NCBI GenBank assembly: GCA_002431965.1
Contig: DJEW01000040.1
Coordinates: 1,438 to 46,463 of the forward strand
Origin: Clostridiales bacterium UBA5888
GTDB taxonomy: Bacteria; Bacillota; Clostridia; Oscillospirales; Oscillospiraceae
Direction: 5' to 3'
Length of the DNA: 45,026 nucleotides
Shown here: positions 21,905 to 30,865 of the stretch, in pieces
Position numbering within the stretch: the first letter of the stretch is position 1
Layout of the letters: each line of letters opens with the position of its first letter
Notes under the pieces: model-generated
Told to the model about the DNA's origin: nothing
Databases searched by the model: none
The model's input: only the letters and a program-made list of their open reading frames with translations
Program-made: the position numbers and the translations under genes

Positions 21905-22663
21905 ATGGACGTTAAGCTGCTCAATGAATTTACCGGCACGGTACGCCGCGCCGTGGACGATTACGCGATGATCTCCGAGGGAGACAGAATAGCCGTGGGC
22001 GTATCCGGCGGAAAGGACAGCATGCTGCTGCTCGCCGTACTTAAGCATTTGCAAAGCTTCTATCCCCGCCGCTTTGAGCTTGGCGCCATCACGATAGAGC
22101 TGGGCTTCGAGGGAATGGACTTCACCCCGGTGGAGGCATTCTGCCGCGAAGAGGGCATACCCTACACCTGCGTGAAAACCGACATAAAAGAGGTCGTTTT
22201 CGACGTGCGCAAGGAGGACAATCCCTGCTCGCTCTGCGCGAAAATGCGCCGCGGCGCGCTCAACGACACGCTGCGCTCGCTTGGAATGAACAAGCTCGCG
22301 CTCGGGCATCACTTTGACGATGCGGTGGAAACGTTCATGATGAGCCTGCTGTTTGAGGGGCGGCTGAGCTGCTTTCGCCCGGTGACGTATCTTGACCGTT
22401 CCGGCGTGACGCAGATACGCCCGCTCATCTATGCCGGAGAGCAGCGCATCGCCAATCTCGCCGCACAGCTCGACCTGCCGATCGTGGAAAACCCCTGTCC
22501 GCAGGACAAGGCGAGCAAACGCTACGAGATAAAGCAGCTTTTGAAAACCATGAGTGCGGATTACCCGGACATGAAGTCCAAGGTGCTCGGCGCGATGCAG
22601 CGCCTCCCCCTCGCCGGGTGGCAGCCGGGGGAAAACTGGCACGATGTGCAGAACAAAAAATGA
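21905..22663 (+). CDS. TtcA-family tRNA thiolation PP-loop enzyme
   Basis: The 252-residue protein has the ATP-pyrophosphatase PP-loop VSGGKDS (34-39), C108 and C111 in PCSLC, and C198 in NPCPQD. These three cysteines fit the [4Fe-4S] ligands of TtcA-like enzymes. GHHFDDAVETFMMSLLFEG is also typical. The family adenylates and thiolates a tRNA base: TtcA makes 2-thiocytidine at position 32. Many Clostridia carry this short form and the exact modified base is not settled. ATG 21905 is preceded by GAGGAAC. It is a single gene ended by a strong terminator. Confidence 0.85.
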   Translation: MDVKLLNEFTGTVRRAVDDYAMISEGDRIAVGVSGGKDSMLLLAVLKHLQSFYPRRFELGAITIELGFEGMDFTPVEAFCREEGIPYTCVKTDIKEVVFDVRKEDNPCSLCAKMRRGALNDTLRSLGMNKLALGHHFDDAVETFMMSLLFEGRLSCFRPVTYLDRSGVTQIRPLIYAGEQRIANLAAQLDLPIVENPCPQDKASKRYEIKQLLKTMSADYPDMKSKVLGAMQRLPLAGWQPGENWHDVQNKK

Positions 22664-22679
22664 ATAAACGATTGCAGAA

Positions 22680-22711
22680 ATCGGGTCGCCTTCCGGCGAC
22701 CCGATAGTTTT
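22680..22711 (+). terminator. Terminator of the TtcA-like gene
   Basis: A perfect 11-bp stem (22680-22690 with 22695-22705), TTCC loop, then AGTTTTA. It also lies between this gene and convergent pnp. Confidence 0.85.
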
Positions 22712-22741
22712 ACATTGCGGTATTGCAGTGCTGTACGCGCT

Positions 22742-24862
22742 TTACGCCTCGCCGCGCTCGCGCAGAGCGTCCTTGCGGCTGAGGTCGATGCCCTTGGGGC
22801 CGACGTTCATTACCTTTACCCAGGTCATGTCGCCTACCTTCAGCACGTCCTCCACCTTCTCCGTGCGCTTGAACTCAAGATCTTTGATCTTCACGAGACC
22901 GTCCTTGCCCGGGGCAAGCTCGACCCACGCGCCGAAGTCGGAGCGGATGTTGGACACTTTGCCGTAATACAGCGCGCCGATCTCCGGCTCGAAGACGATG
23001 TCCTCGATGGTCTTGCGCGCGGCGCGGCAGGCCTCTATATCAGAGCTGGCGATGAAGATGTTGCCGTCGTCGTTGATGTCGATCTTGCAGCCGGTGTCGG
23101 CGGTGATCTTCTGTATGACCTTGCCGCCCGAGCCGATGACCTCGCGGATCTTGTCGGGGTTGATCTTCATCTGGATCATCTTTGGTGCAGACTTGGCAAG
23201 CTCGCGGCGCGGCTCGGCAATGGCCTTGAGCATGACCGCGTCGAGGATCTGGAAGCGGGCTTCCTTGGTCATGGCGAAAGCTTCCTTGATTATCTCGTAC
23301 TTGAGACCGTCGTTCTTGAGATCCATCTGGATGGCGGTGATGCCCTGCTTCGTGCCGGCGACCTTGAAGTCCATCTCGCCGTGGAAGTCCTCAACGCCCT
23401 GAATGTCTATAAATGTGGTGAAATCGTCCCCGTCCTGGATGAGACCGCAGGAAATGCCGGCGACGGGCGCCTTGATGGGCACGCCCGCGTCCATGAGGGC
23501 AAGCGTCGTGCCGCAGATGGAGCCCTGAGAGGTGGAGCCGTTGGAGCTCAGCACCTCGGACACCACGCGGATGGCGTAGGGGAAGTCCTCTATCGCGGGG
23601 ATGACGCACTCAAGCGCCTTTTCCACAAGCGCGCCGTGACCGTACTCGCGCCGGCCGGTGCTGCGGCTGGGGCGCGCCTCTCCGGTGGAGTAGGGCGGCA
23701 TGTTGTAGTGGTGCATGAAGCGCTTCTCGGTCTCCTCCCAGATGGTGTCGAGCTTCTGGCACTCGCTGAGCGGGGCGAGAGTGGCGATGGAGAGCACCTG
23801 CGTCTGTCCGCGGGTGAAAAGCCCGGAGCCGTGCACCACGGGGATAACGCCGACCTCCGCGCCGAGCGGGCGGATCTCATTCATCTGGCGTCCGTCAACA
23901 CGCTTGCCGGCAAGCAGCCACTTCTTGACGACCTTCTTTTGCAGCTTGTAGAGTATCTCGTCCATGTACTGCATCAGGTCCGGGTGCTCCTCGCCGTACT
24001 TTTCCTCGACCATGCTGACCCAGTCGTTCACGCGCGCCTCGCGGACGTTCTTGTCGTCGGTGTCCATGCAGAACTCCATCGACGCGAACTCCTTCTCCAC
24101 CAGCTCGTCGAACAGCGCCTGATCAAACGCGGCGTGCTCATACTCGAACTTGGGCTTGCCGATCTCGGCGACCATGCGGTCAATAAGATCGAGCACAGGC
24201 TGAAGATGCGCGTGAGCCTGCACGATACCCTCGTACATCACGTCGTCCGGGACCTGATCCGCCTCAGACTCGATCATGACGATCTTCTTGTGGGTGGCGG
24301 CGATGGTGGTGATCATGCGGTTGCCGTTGTGGCGCTCCTGCTGCGTGGGGTTGAAGAGATACTTCTCCCCGTCCCAGCCGAGCACGATGCCCGCGATGGG
24401 ACCGTTGAACGGCACGTCGGAGATGGAGACTGCGGCGGAGGCGCCGATCATTGCGGTGATCTCCGGGGAGCAGTCGCGGTCAACGCTCAGCACCTCGCAG
24501 GCAATGACGACGTCGTTGCGCAGATCGGAGGGGAAGAGCGGACGCATGGGACGGTCGATAAGGCGGGAGGCGAGCACTGCGGGAAGGCTCGGCTTGCCCT
24601 CGCGGCGCATAAAGCTGCCGGGGATGCGCCCGACGGCGTAGAGCTTCTCGTTGAAGTCAACGGCAAGGGGGAAGTAGTCAATGCCGTCCTTGGGGCGGGC
24701 GGAGGCGGTGCAGGTGACGAGGACGGTGGTCTCGCCGTACTTGACGAGCACCGCCGCGTTGCACAGCTCCGCCATCTTGCCGACCTCCATGGAGAGGGGG
24801 CGGCCTTCGTACATCATCTCGTACTTCCTGTAGTTCGGGAACTGCTTCTGGGTGATTATCAT
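22742..24862 (-). CDS. pnp: Polynucleotide phosphorylase
   Basis: The 706-residue protein is full length: two RNase PH-like cores (about 10-230 and 310-540) joined by a helical domain, then KH (about 555-615, KMIQMKINPDKIREVIGSGGKVIQ) and S1 (about 620-690, YYGKVSNIRSDFGAWVEL). The second core keeps the phosphate-site and catalytic blocks: STSQGSICGTTLALMDAGVPIKAPVAGI and the following DF…GEMDFKVAGT. PNPase is a trimeric 3'-5' phosphorolytic exonuclease of the degradosome. ATG 24862 has AAAGGAG 8 bases upstream. Its leader contains a short GC hairpin (24915-24929). It follows rpsO, but a terminator separates them. Confidence 0.97.
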   Translation of the reverse strand: MIITQKQFPNYRKYEMMYEGRPLSMEVGKMAELCNAAVLVKYGETTVLVTCTASARPKDGIDYFPLAVDFNEKLYAVGRIPGSFMRREGKPSLPAVLASRLIDRPMRPLFPSDLRNDVVIACEVLSVDRDCSPEITAMIGASAAVSISDVPFNGPIAGIVLGWDGEKYLFNPTQQERHNGNRMITTIAATHKKIVMIESEADQVPDDVMYEGIVQAHAHLQPVLDLIDRMVAEIGKPKFEYEHAAFDQALFDELVEKEFASMEFCMDTDDKNVREARVNDWVSMVEEKYGEEHPDLMQYMDEILYKLQKKVVKKWLLAGKRVDGRQMNEIRPLGAEVGVIPVVHGSGLFTRGQTQVLSIATLAPLSECQKLDTIWEETEKRFMHHYNMPPYSTGEARPSRSTGRREYGHGALVEKALECVIPAIEDFPYAIRVVSEVLSSNGSTSQGSICGTTLALMDAGVPIKAPVAGISCGLIQDGDDFTTFIDIQGVEDFHGEMDFKVAGTKQGITAIQMDLKNDGLKYEIIKEAFAMTKEARFQILDAVMLKAIAEPRRELAKSAPKMIQMKINPDKIREVIGSGGKVIQKITADTGCKIDINDDGNIFIASSDIEACRAARKTIEDIVFEPEIGALYYGKVSNIRSDFGAWVELAPGKDGLVKIKDLEFKRTEKVEDVLKVGDMTWVKVMNVGPKGIDLSRKDALRERGEA

Positions 24863-24974
24863 GTGTTATCTCCTTTTTTCTTTCGGCACTTCCCAATGCT
24901 TAGCACTTGGACGGACGCGCGCTGCGCGTGCGCCCGGCCAAATACTAAAACATCGGAAAGCGCAGTGTTTGCAT

Positions 24975-25011
24975 AAAAAAGTATGGAGACAATATTAAAT
25001 TGTCTCCATAC
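24975..25011 (-). terminator. Terminator between rpsO and pnp
   Basis: A perfect 13-bp stem (24981-24993 with 24999-25011), 5-base loop, then six T on the minus strand. A residues on the other flank make it bidirectional. Partial read-through into pnp is possible, as in other bacteria. Confidence 0.8.
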
Positions 25012-25048
25012 AAAAAACCTTCATAGTCCTCAGTGTGCCAAGGCGCAA

Positions 25049-25315
25049 TTACTTGCGGATGTTGAGCTTGGCGATAATGGCGCGGTAACGCTCGATGTCC
25101 TTCTTCGCGAGGTAGTCCAGCAGGCGGCGGCGCTTGCCGACCATCTTGTACATGCCCAGACGGCTGTGATCGTCGTTGGGGTGCTTCTTGAGATGCTCGG
25201 TCAGCTCGCGGATGCGCTGGGAAAGGATAGCGATCTGGACTTCGGGAGAGCCGGTGTCTCCCTCATGGGTGGCGTTGTCGGCGATGACCTGGGTCTTGAC
25301 TTCTTTGGTGATCAT
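25049..25315 (-). CDS. rpsO: 30S ribosomal protein S15
   Basis: The 88-residue protein is a complete S15: HEGDTGSPEVQIAILSQRIRELTEHLK, HPNDDHSRLGMYKMVGKRRRLLDYL and a KLNIRK end. It binds 16S helices 20-22. ATG 25315 follows AAGGGG by about 10 bases; the longer frame up to 25459 runs through the promoter and is rejected. The order rpsO-pnp is conserved widely. The leader is about 110 bases, long enough for autogenous control, but I see no defined structure to claim. Confidence 0.96.
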   Translation of the reverse strand: MITKEVKTQVIADNATHEGDTGSPEVQIAILSQRIRELTEHLKKHPNDDHSRLGMYKMVGKRRRLLDYLAKKDIERYRAIIAKLNIRK

Positions 25316-25430
25316 GGTGGTTATACCCCTTTCAATAATTATACTATACCCTGCGACTAAGCCATGGGCGGAAAGGACACCGCAGCGGCGGCATGACCCC
25401 AAGGCTGAGAGCGCGGGCGCATACTGTTGT

Positions 25431-25459
25431 ATAATAACACCCGCGCGCCGGGATGTCAA
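25431..25459 (-). promoter_or_regulatory. Promoter of rpsO
   Basis: TTGACA (25454-25459), 17 bases, TATTAT (25431-25436) on the minus strand. Confidence 0.75.
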
Positions 25460-25519
25460 GAGTAAGCTCAGCCGTTTTTGTGCCCGAAATGTAGGTAAGC
25501 ATCCCGGGCATATTCCCTC

Positions 25520-25548
25520 TTGTCATGCCCGGCGGAAAATGATATATT
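25520..25548 (+). promoter_or_regulatory. Promoter of the MFS transporter gene
   Basis: TTGTCA (25520-25525), 17 bases, TATATT (25543-25548), 45 bases before the ATG at 25594. Confidence 0.7.
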
Positions 25549-25593
25549 ATTTTTTCACTTTGCGCCGCAGCGCGCAGTCAGGGGAGGTTTAGT

Positions 25594-26790
25594 ATGAACG
25601 CAAAAGGCAAAACGCTCTCGTTCAATATACAGTACGCCGCATTGCAGGGCGTCTACTGGCTGACATTCTGCGCATGCGTGGCGTTCGCGGCGGTGTATAT
25701 GCAGTTTTGCGGCTACTCCAACTCCGCCATCGGCGCGACGCTGGCGCTGGGGAACATCATCGGCGTCATACTCTCGGCTCTGCTCGCCTCCCTCGCGGAC
25801 AGGCGGGGACGCGCGGGGCTTTTCGGCGCGCTGATCGGGCTGCTGCTCTCCGCTCTGGTGTTTCAGTGCATATTCATCCTCGTGCGCGGCTCGTCGCCCC
25901 TGGTGCCGGTCGGATACTGTCTTTATGTCGCGTGCGTCAATGCAGGCGGCGGTCTGACCACTCAGCTCAGCGCGGAGCTTGCTCGCAGCTGCGATCGCAT
26001 CAACTTCGGCGCGGCGCGCGGCGCAGGCTCGCTCTTTTATTCGCTGGGCGCAACGGCGATTGGTCTTCTGCTGGAAAAATTCACCCCGGCGGCGCTGCCC
26101 GTCGCGGCAATATTCGCCCTTGCGGCGCAGGTTATCCTCATTGCGGCGCTCGCTTTTCAGCTGCGTCGTGAAAACGCCGCCGCTGCCGGCACCGGCACGG
26201 TGGAGGCTTCGGGTCTTCTTGATTTCTTCCGCGGCAACAGGCGCTTTTGCTATATGATGCTCGGCACGGCTCTGCTGTACTTCTCCCATAACGTGCTGAC
26301 AAGCTTTTTTATTAACGTCGTGCGCGCCGCGGGCGGCGATACTGCCGATCTCGGGCGGATCACCGGCTTCATGGCGCTCATCGAGATCCCCGTGATGCTT
26401 TTCTATGACCGCTTTGCGCGGCGCGTCAGCGCCCCGGTGTGTATGCGCATTGCGGCGGCCGGCTTTGTGGCGAAGGCGCTGGCTTTTGCCCTCGCGCCGA
26501 ATGTTCCCGCGCTGTACGCCGCCTGCATATTCCAGACCGTCTCCTTCGCGCTCATCACACCCGCGTCCGTGCGCTATGTCACGCTCTACGTTCCCGCATC
26601 CGACGCGGCAAAGGGGCAGTCCGTCGCCTTCGGCGTAACGACGCTCGCCTCCGTCTTCGCCACGAGCATAGGCGGCGTGATGTTTGACGCGATGAGCGCG
26701 CGCTCGGTGCTGCTCATCTCCGCCGCCGTGGCCGCCGTGGGCGCTGCGGCGACCGCCGCATTCTCCAGCCCGGAAAGGGCGGCGCGGTAA
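25594..26790 (+). CDS. MFS transporter, LacY/nucleoside-permease-like
   Basis: The 398-residue protein has about 12 hydrophobic segments in two halves with a central loop near residue 200. The first half has an MFS loop 2-3 signature-like SLADRRGRAGLFG (about 64-76). The start FNIQYAALQGVYWLTFCACVAFAAVYMQ resembles the MFS_1-like/LacY and nucleoside:H+ symporter branch rather than drug exporters. The substrate is not clear from sequence. ATG 25594 has GGGGAGG 6-7 bases upstream. It is a lone gene with its own promoter and terminator, divergent from rpsO. Confidence 0.82.
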   Translation: MNAKGKTLSFNIQYAALQGVYWLTFCACVAFAAVYMQFCGYSNSAIGATLALGNIIGVILSALLASLADRRGRAGLFGALIGLLLSALVFQCIFILVRGSSPLVPVGYCLYVACVNAGGGLTTQLSAELARSCDRINFGAARGAGSLFYSLGATAIGLLLEKFTPAALPVAAIFALAAQVILIAALAFQLRRENAAAAGTGTVEASGLLDFFRGNRRFCYMMLGTALLYFSHNVLTSFFINVVRAAGGDTADLGRITGFMALIEIPVMLFYDRFARRVSAPVCMRIAAAGFVAKALAFALAPNVPALYAACIFQTVSFALITPASVRYVTLYVPASDAAKGQSVAFGVTTLASVFATSIGGVMFDAMSARSVLLISAAVAAVGAAATAAFSSPERAAR

Positions 26791-26824
26791 GCGGTAAATA
26801 CAATACGCCCATATAAGCACCTGC

Positions 26825-26851
26825 GCCCGGCGGAGACCCCGCCGGGCTTTT
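26825..26851 (+). terminator. Terminator of the MFS transporter gene
   Basis: A 9-bp GC stem (26825-26833 with 26839-26847) with a 5-base loop is followed by TTTT. It also lies just before the end of convergent ansA. Confidence 0.8.
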
Positions 26852-26871
26852 GCATACCGCATGCGCCGCGC

Positions 26872-27873
26872 TTATTCGCTTATCTCGCCGTGGAGATTCC
26901 GTTTGAACTCCTGCGCAAGGGCGGTCGGCTCAAGCCCGCGCTCGAGAAGCCACATCAGCTTCGTCACGGCGGCCTCGCTCGTCATATCCCCTGCCGGTAT
27001 CGCGCCGCAGTCAAGCGCGCGCTGCCCGACCTCGTAGGCTGTCATATCCGTGGCCTCGTACAGGCACTGACTGCATATCACAACTGCGACGCCCCGCGCG
27101 ACAAGCGCGCTTATCTCCGCGACGACGTCCCGCCGCAGGAAGTTTATCCCGCCCGAGCCGAACGCCTCTATCACAAGCCCCCTGCACCCCGCGCCGGCAA
27201 AGGCGGAGAAAAGGCGCGGATCGACGCCGGGTATGAGCTTCATGAGCGCGACGCGGCTGCTTATCCTTGTCTCCAGGCGGCATTTCTCGCCGCCGCGGCG
27301 CGATGGCAGAAGCTCCCGGCGCACGGTCAGCCCGTGGGCGTTTATCTCCGCCACGGGAGGGAGGTTGACGCTTTCGAACGCATTGAACGCCGTCGTGCGC
27401 ACCTTGACGGCGCGGCAGCCGAGAAACACCTTGCGGTCAAACGCGATGAACACGCCCTTCACGCCGGAAGCCGCCATCGCAAACGCGCACTGGAGATTGG
27501 CGTAGCCGTCGCTGAGGATGTTTGCTATCGGCATCTGGCTGCCGGTGAGAACGACGGGGCGGTCAATGCCGGGGAGCATGAACGTCAGCGCGGAGGCGGT
27601 GTACGCCATGGTGTCCGTGCCGTGGGTTATCACAATTCCATCGAACGGCGTGCGCATATCGTATATGCACCCGGCGATCAGCGCCCACTCCTCCGGCTGT
27701 ATGTTGCTGGAGTCCAGCGTGAGGAGCGAATGGACGGTAATGTCGTAATTCTCGCTGCCGGGGAAGCGCAACAGACGCGCCTCGTCCTCCCCGGGGTGAA
27801 GCCCATGCTCCGACGGCACGGACATTATCGTGCCGCCCGTGGTTATGAGAAGTATGCGTTTTTTGTCGTTCAT
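26872..27873 (-). CDS. ansA: L-asparaginase, type I
   Basis: The 333-residue protein has both catalytic threonine signatures: ILLITTGGTIMS near the start and VITHGTDTMAYTASAL about residues 85-100, with SQMPI and the C-terminal CGAIPAGDMTSEAA following. There is no signal peptide, consistent with the cytoplasmic type I enzyme that turns asparagine into aspartate and ammonia. ATG 27873 is chosen for the GGAGG 6-7 bases upstream; the longer frame to 27903 overlaps trkH. It is the last gene of the trkA-trkH-trkH cluster, 26 bases after the previous stop, so likely co-transcribed. Aspartate could feed oxaloacetate and the oad pump, which is inference. Confidence 0.9.
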   Translation of the reverse strand: MNDKKRILLITTGGTIMSVPSEHGLHPGEDEARLLRFPGSENYDITVHSLLTLDSSNIQPEEWALIAGCIYDMRTPFDGIVITHGTDTMAYTASALTFMLPGIDRPVVLTGSQMPIANILSDGYANLQCAFAMAASGVKGVFIAFDRKVFLGCRAVKVRTTAFNAFESVNLPPVAEINAHGLTVRRELLPSRRGGEKCRLETRISSRVALMKLIPGVDPRLFSAFAGAGCRGLVIEAFGSGGINFLRRDVVAEISALVARGVAVVICSQCLYEATDMTAYEVGQRALDCGAIPAGDMTSEAAVTKLMWLLERGLEPTALAQEFKRNLHGEISE

Positions 27874-27899
27874 GGCTTTCCTCCGAAAGGCTCTTTTTC

Positions 27900-29339
27900 T
27901 CACTTGCGCTTCCGCACGGCTGGGCTGAGGAGGATAAAGAGCGGGTAAATCTCAAGCCTGCCCAGCAGCATCACGATCATCATGACGGCGCGAGAGAGCG
28001 GCGAGAACATGAGATAGCTCTGCGTCTCGCTGACGAGCGACAGGCTCGGTCCGATATTGGATATGCACGAGAGCGCGGCGGTGAGATTCGTTGCGAAATC
28101 GTGCCCGTCGAGTGAGACGATGAATGTTGTAAGCATCAGAATGACAAAGTACAGCCAGAAATAGCAGTACACCGCCTTTGTCGTCGCCGCGTCCACGCGC
28201 TTGCCGTCCATCTGCACGCGGCGCACCTCGCGCGGATGGAGGATGCGGGCAATGTCCGTGCCCGCGGTTTTGAAAAGCAGTATCAACCGGCTTACCTTCA
28301 GCCCCCCGCTCGTAGACCCGGCGCACCCGCCCACAAACATCAGAAGCACCAGTATCACCCGCGTATACGACGGCCATGTCATCGTGTCCACCGTGGCAAA
28401 CGCCGCCGTTGACATCAGGCTGACCGAATTTGTGAACGCATGGCGCAGCGCCTCCGCCGCGCCGGAGTACATCTTCGTTATGCCCAGCGCGATCGAAACC
28501 GTTGAGAACGCGAGAATGCCGATGTAGCAGTGCAGCTCCTCGCTTTTCAGCGCGTCGCGTATGCGCCCGGCAAAGGCGAGATAGTAAAGGTTGAAGTTCA
28601 CGCCGAACAGCAGCAGAAACACCGAGATGATTATCTCGACATAGGCGCTCTCGAACGCGGCAAGGCTGGCGTTGCGCGTGGAGAAGCCGCCCGTGCCCGC
28701 CGTGGCGAAGGCGTGCAGCAGCGCCTCATAAAAGCTCATGCCGCCCAGCATCAGAAGCACCGTCTCCGCGACGGTGAGCGCAGCGTAAATGATATAGAGT
28801 ATCCTTGCGGTGTCGCCCGCGCGCGGCACGAATTTGCCGACCGTCGGTCCGGGCAGTTCGGCGCGCATGATGTGCATGGAGTGCTCCCCACCCATGGGCA
28901 GCACCGCCATAATGAAAATCAGAACGCCCATGCCGCCGATCCACTCCAGAAAGCTCCGCCAGAAAAGCCCCGCGCGGCTGAGCGTGTCAACGTCAGGCAC
29001 AACGGAAGCGCCGGTCGTGGTCAGCCCGGACACGGTTTCAAAAACAGCGTCGGCGTAGCGCGGTATATCGCCGGAGACGGCAAACGGTATCGCCCCGAAA
29101 AGCCCCATCAGTATCCACGCAAGGCTCACCGCGGCAAAGCCCTCGCGGGCGTATATCGTGCGCGAGCGCGGCTTTACCCCAAGCAGCGCAAGCCCTGCCG
29201 CCGCCGTGACCGCCATCGCCGCGGCAAAGCCGCGCACGCTCTCCCCGAAGGCAAGCGCCGTGACGAGCGGCAGCAGCATCAGCGCCGCGAAGATCAGCAG
29301 CGCCATGGCGGATATTCGCGTGACCATCCTGTAGTTCAA
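27900..29339 (-). CDS. trkH: TrkH/KtrB-type K+ channel subunit with altered filter
   Basis: The 479-residue protein has the fourfold membrane-pore-membrane layout of TrkH/KtrB. Pore loop 1 (SGLTTTGAS), loop 2 (FATAGTGGFST) and loop 4 (ALSCISNIGPS) are standard, but loop 3 reads MSTAAFATVD where the paralogue upstream has ISTAGFGTVD. The filter glycine is Ala313 (codon 28401-28403). Loss of a filter Gly may relax K+ selectivity, as known for Ser variants in plant HKT1. TTG 29339 is chosen because LNYRMV aligns with the MNKRMI start of the paralogue and AAGGTG is 8 bases upstream. It shares trkA with the second trkH; partner sharing is inference. Confidence 0.9.
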   Translation of the reverse strand: MNYRMVTRISAMALLIFAALMLLPLVTALAFGESVRGFAAAMAVTAAAGLALLGVKPRSRTIYAREGFAAVSLAWILMGLFGAIPFAVSGDIPRYADAVFETVSGLTTTGASVVPDVDTLSRAGLFWRSFLEWIGGMGVLIFIMAVLPMGGEHSMHIMRAELPGPTVGKFVPRAGDTARILYIIYAALTVAETVLLMLGGMSFYEALLHAFATAGTGGFSTRNASLAAFESAYVEIIISVFLLLFGVNFNLYYLAFAGRIRDALKSEELHCYIGILAFSTVSIALGITKMYSGAAEALRHAFTNSVSLMSTAAFATVDTMTWPSYTRVILVLLMFVGGCAGSTSGGLKVSRLILLFKTAGTDIARILHPREVRRVQMDGKRVDAATTKAVYCYFWLYFVILMLTTFIVSLDGHDFATNLTAALSCISNIGPSLSLVSETQSYLMFSPLSRAVMMIVMLLGRLEIYPLFILLSPAVRKRK

Positions 29340-29415
29340 TAAGCTTACACCTTTTTTATGGCAGCAGCGCATAATGCGGCAAGAACGGGCCGCAGACGTG
29401 TTGCGCGGTGCTGCC

Positions 29416-30852
29416 TTATTTGTTTTTCCAGAGCTTCGGGCTTACAAGCATGACTATGGGATATATCTCAAGCCTGCCCAGCAGCATCACTACCGTCAGC
29501 ACGACCTTGACTCCGGGAGAGAAAATTGCAAAGCTCCCCTTTGGACCGATGAGCGACAGCCCCGGTCCGACGTTGGACATGCATGAGAGCGCAGCCGTAA
29601 AGTTCGTGGCAAAATCATACCCGTCCAGCGAGACGACAAGCCCCGTGACAAGAATGATAAGAAGATACGTGAAAAAGAAGCAGTACACCGCCTTCGTCGT
29701 CGCCGCATCAACGCGCTTGCCGTCCATCTGCACGCGGCGCACCTCGCGCGGGTGCAGCATACCGACGATGTCCGCCGCCGCAGTCTTCAAAAGCAGCATC
29801 ACTCGGCTGAGCTTCAGACCGCCGCCCGTAGACCCCGCGCACCCGCCTATGAACATCAAAAGCACAAGGATGTACTGCGCGTACTGCGGCCAGGTCGTGA
29901 AGTCCACCGTGCCGAAGCCTGCGGTGCTGATGATGGACATGGTGTTGAAAAATGCGTGGCGGAGCGCCTCCGCGCCGTCGTACAGCTTCGTAAGACCCGC
30001 CGTGATGGAGAGCGTGGAGACGGCAATGATGGCAAAATACCACCTCAGCTCCTCACTCTTCAGCGCCTCGCGCGCCCTGCCGATGAAAACGAGATAATAG
30101 AGGTTGAAGTTCGCGGCGAAAAGCACAAGAAACACCGCGATCACCATTTCTATATACGCGCTGTCAAACGCCGCAATGCTCGCCGCGCGTGTGGAGAAGC
30201 CGCCCGTGCCCGCCGTGGCAAAGGCGTGCAGCAGCGCATCGTAAAAGCTCATGCCGCCCAGCATCAAAAGCACGGTCTCCGCGGCGGTCAGCCCGCCGTA
30301 GATAAAATAGAGTATGCGCGCAGTCTCTCTCGCCTTGGGAACGAGCTTTCCGACCGTGGGGCCGGGCACCTCCGCGCGCATGATGTGCATTGAGTGCTCA
30401 TCCCCTGCGGGCATGACCGCCATGATGAACACCAGCACGCCCATGCCGCCGATCCAGTGCGTGAACAGCCGCCAGAAAAGCCCGGCGCGGCTCATCGCCT
30501 CAACGTTCGGCACGACGGACGCGCCCGTCGTCGTCAGCCCCGACACGGTCTCGAACACCGCGTCGATATAGTCGGGGATGTCCCCGGACAGCACAAACGG
30601 CAGCGCGCCGAAAAGCCCCATCAGTATCCAGGCCAGCCCCACGGCTGCAAAGCCGTCGCGCGAGAAGATCTCATGCGTGCGCACGGGAATTGCGCGCAGC
30701 AGTCCGCCCGCCGCGCCCGTCGCCGCGATGGCTATTATGAAATTTGTCACCCGCTCGCCGTACCACAGCCCTGCCGCAAGCGGCAGCAGCATCAGCGCCG
30801 CGAAGATCAGCAGCACCTTGCCGAGGATATGGGCGATCATTCTCTTGTTCAT
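29416..30852 (-). CDS. trkH: TrkH/KtrB-type K+ uptake channel subunit
   Basis: The 478-residue protein has all four canonical pore loops: SGLTTTGAS, FATAGTGGFST, ISTAGFGTVD and LSCMSNVGPG. It forms the ion-conducting dimer of the Trk/Ktr system and is gated by a cytoplasmic RCK ring, here TrkA 13 bases upstream. A middle helix rich in Gly/Ala/Ser (FIGGCAGSTGGGLK) is the gating loop region. The GGCAGSTxGGLK and HPREVRRVQMDGKRVDA stretches are almost identical in the paralogue downstream, showing a tandem duplication. ATG 30852 has AGGCGGAAC just before it. Confidence 0.93.
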   Translation of the reverse strand: MNKRMIAHILGKVLLIFAALMLLPLAAGLWYGERVTNFIIAIAATGAAGGLLRAIPVRTHEIFSRDGFAAVGLAWILMGLFGALPFVLSGDIPDYIDAVFETVSGLTTTGASVVPNVEAMSRAGLFWRLFTHWIGGMGVLVFIMAVMPAGDEHSMHIMRAEVPGPTVGKLVPKARETARILYFIYGGLTAAETVLLMLGGMSFYDALLHAFATAGTGGFSTRAASIAAFDSAYIEMVIAVFLVLFAANFNLYYLVFIGRAREALKSEELRWYFAIIAVSTLSITAGLTKLYDGAEALRHAFFNTMSIISTAGFGTVDFTTWPQYAQYILVLLMFIGGCAGSTGGGLKLSRVMLLLKTAAADIVGMLHPREVRRVQMDGKRVDAATTKAVYCFFFTYLLIILVTGLVVSLDGYDFATNFTAALSCMSNVGPGLSLIGPKGSFAIFSPGVKVVLTVVMLLGRLEIYPIVMLVSPKLWKNK

Positions 30853-30865
30853 GTTCCGCCTTTCC

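Noticed and set aside
22715..24976. 753-codon plus-strand frame
   Set aside because: Antisense shadow of pnp, with Asp/His/Val/Gly-biased composition and no ribosome site.
24863..25048. Riboswitch or small gene in the rpsO-pnp gap
   Set aside because: Only a terminator, a short GC hairpin and the pnp ribosome site are visible.
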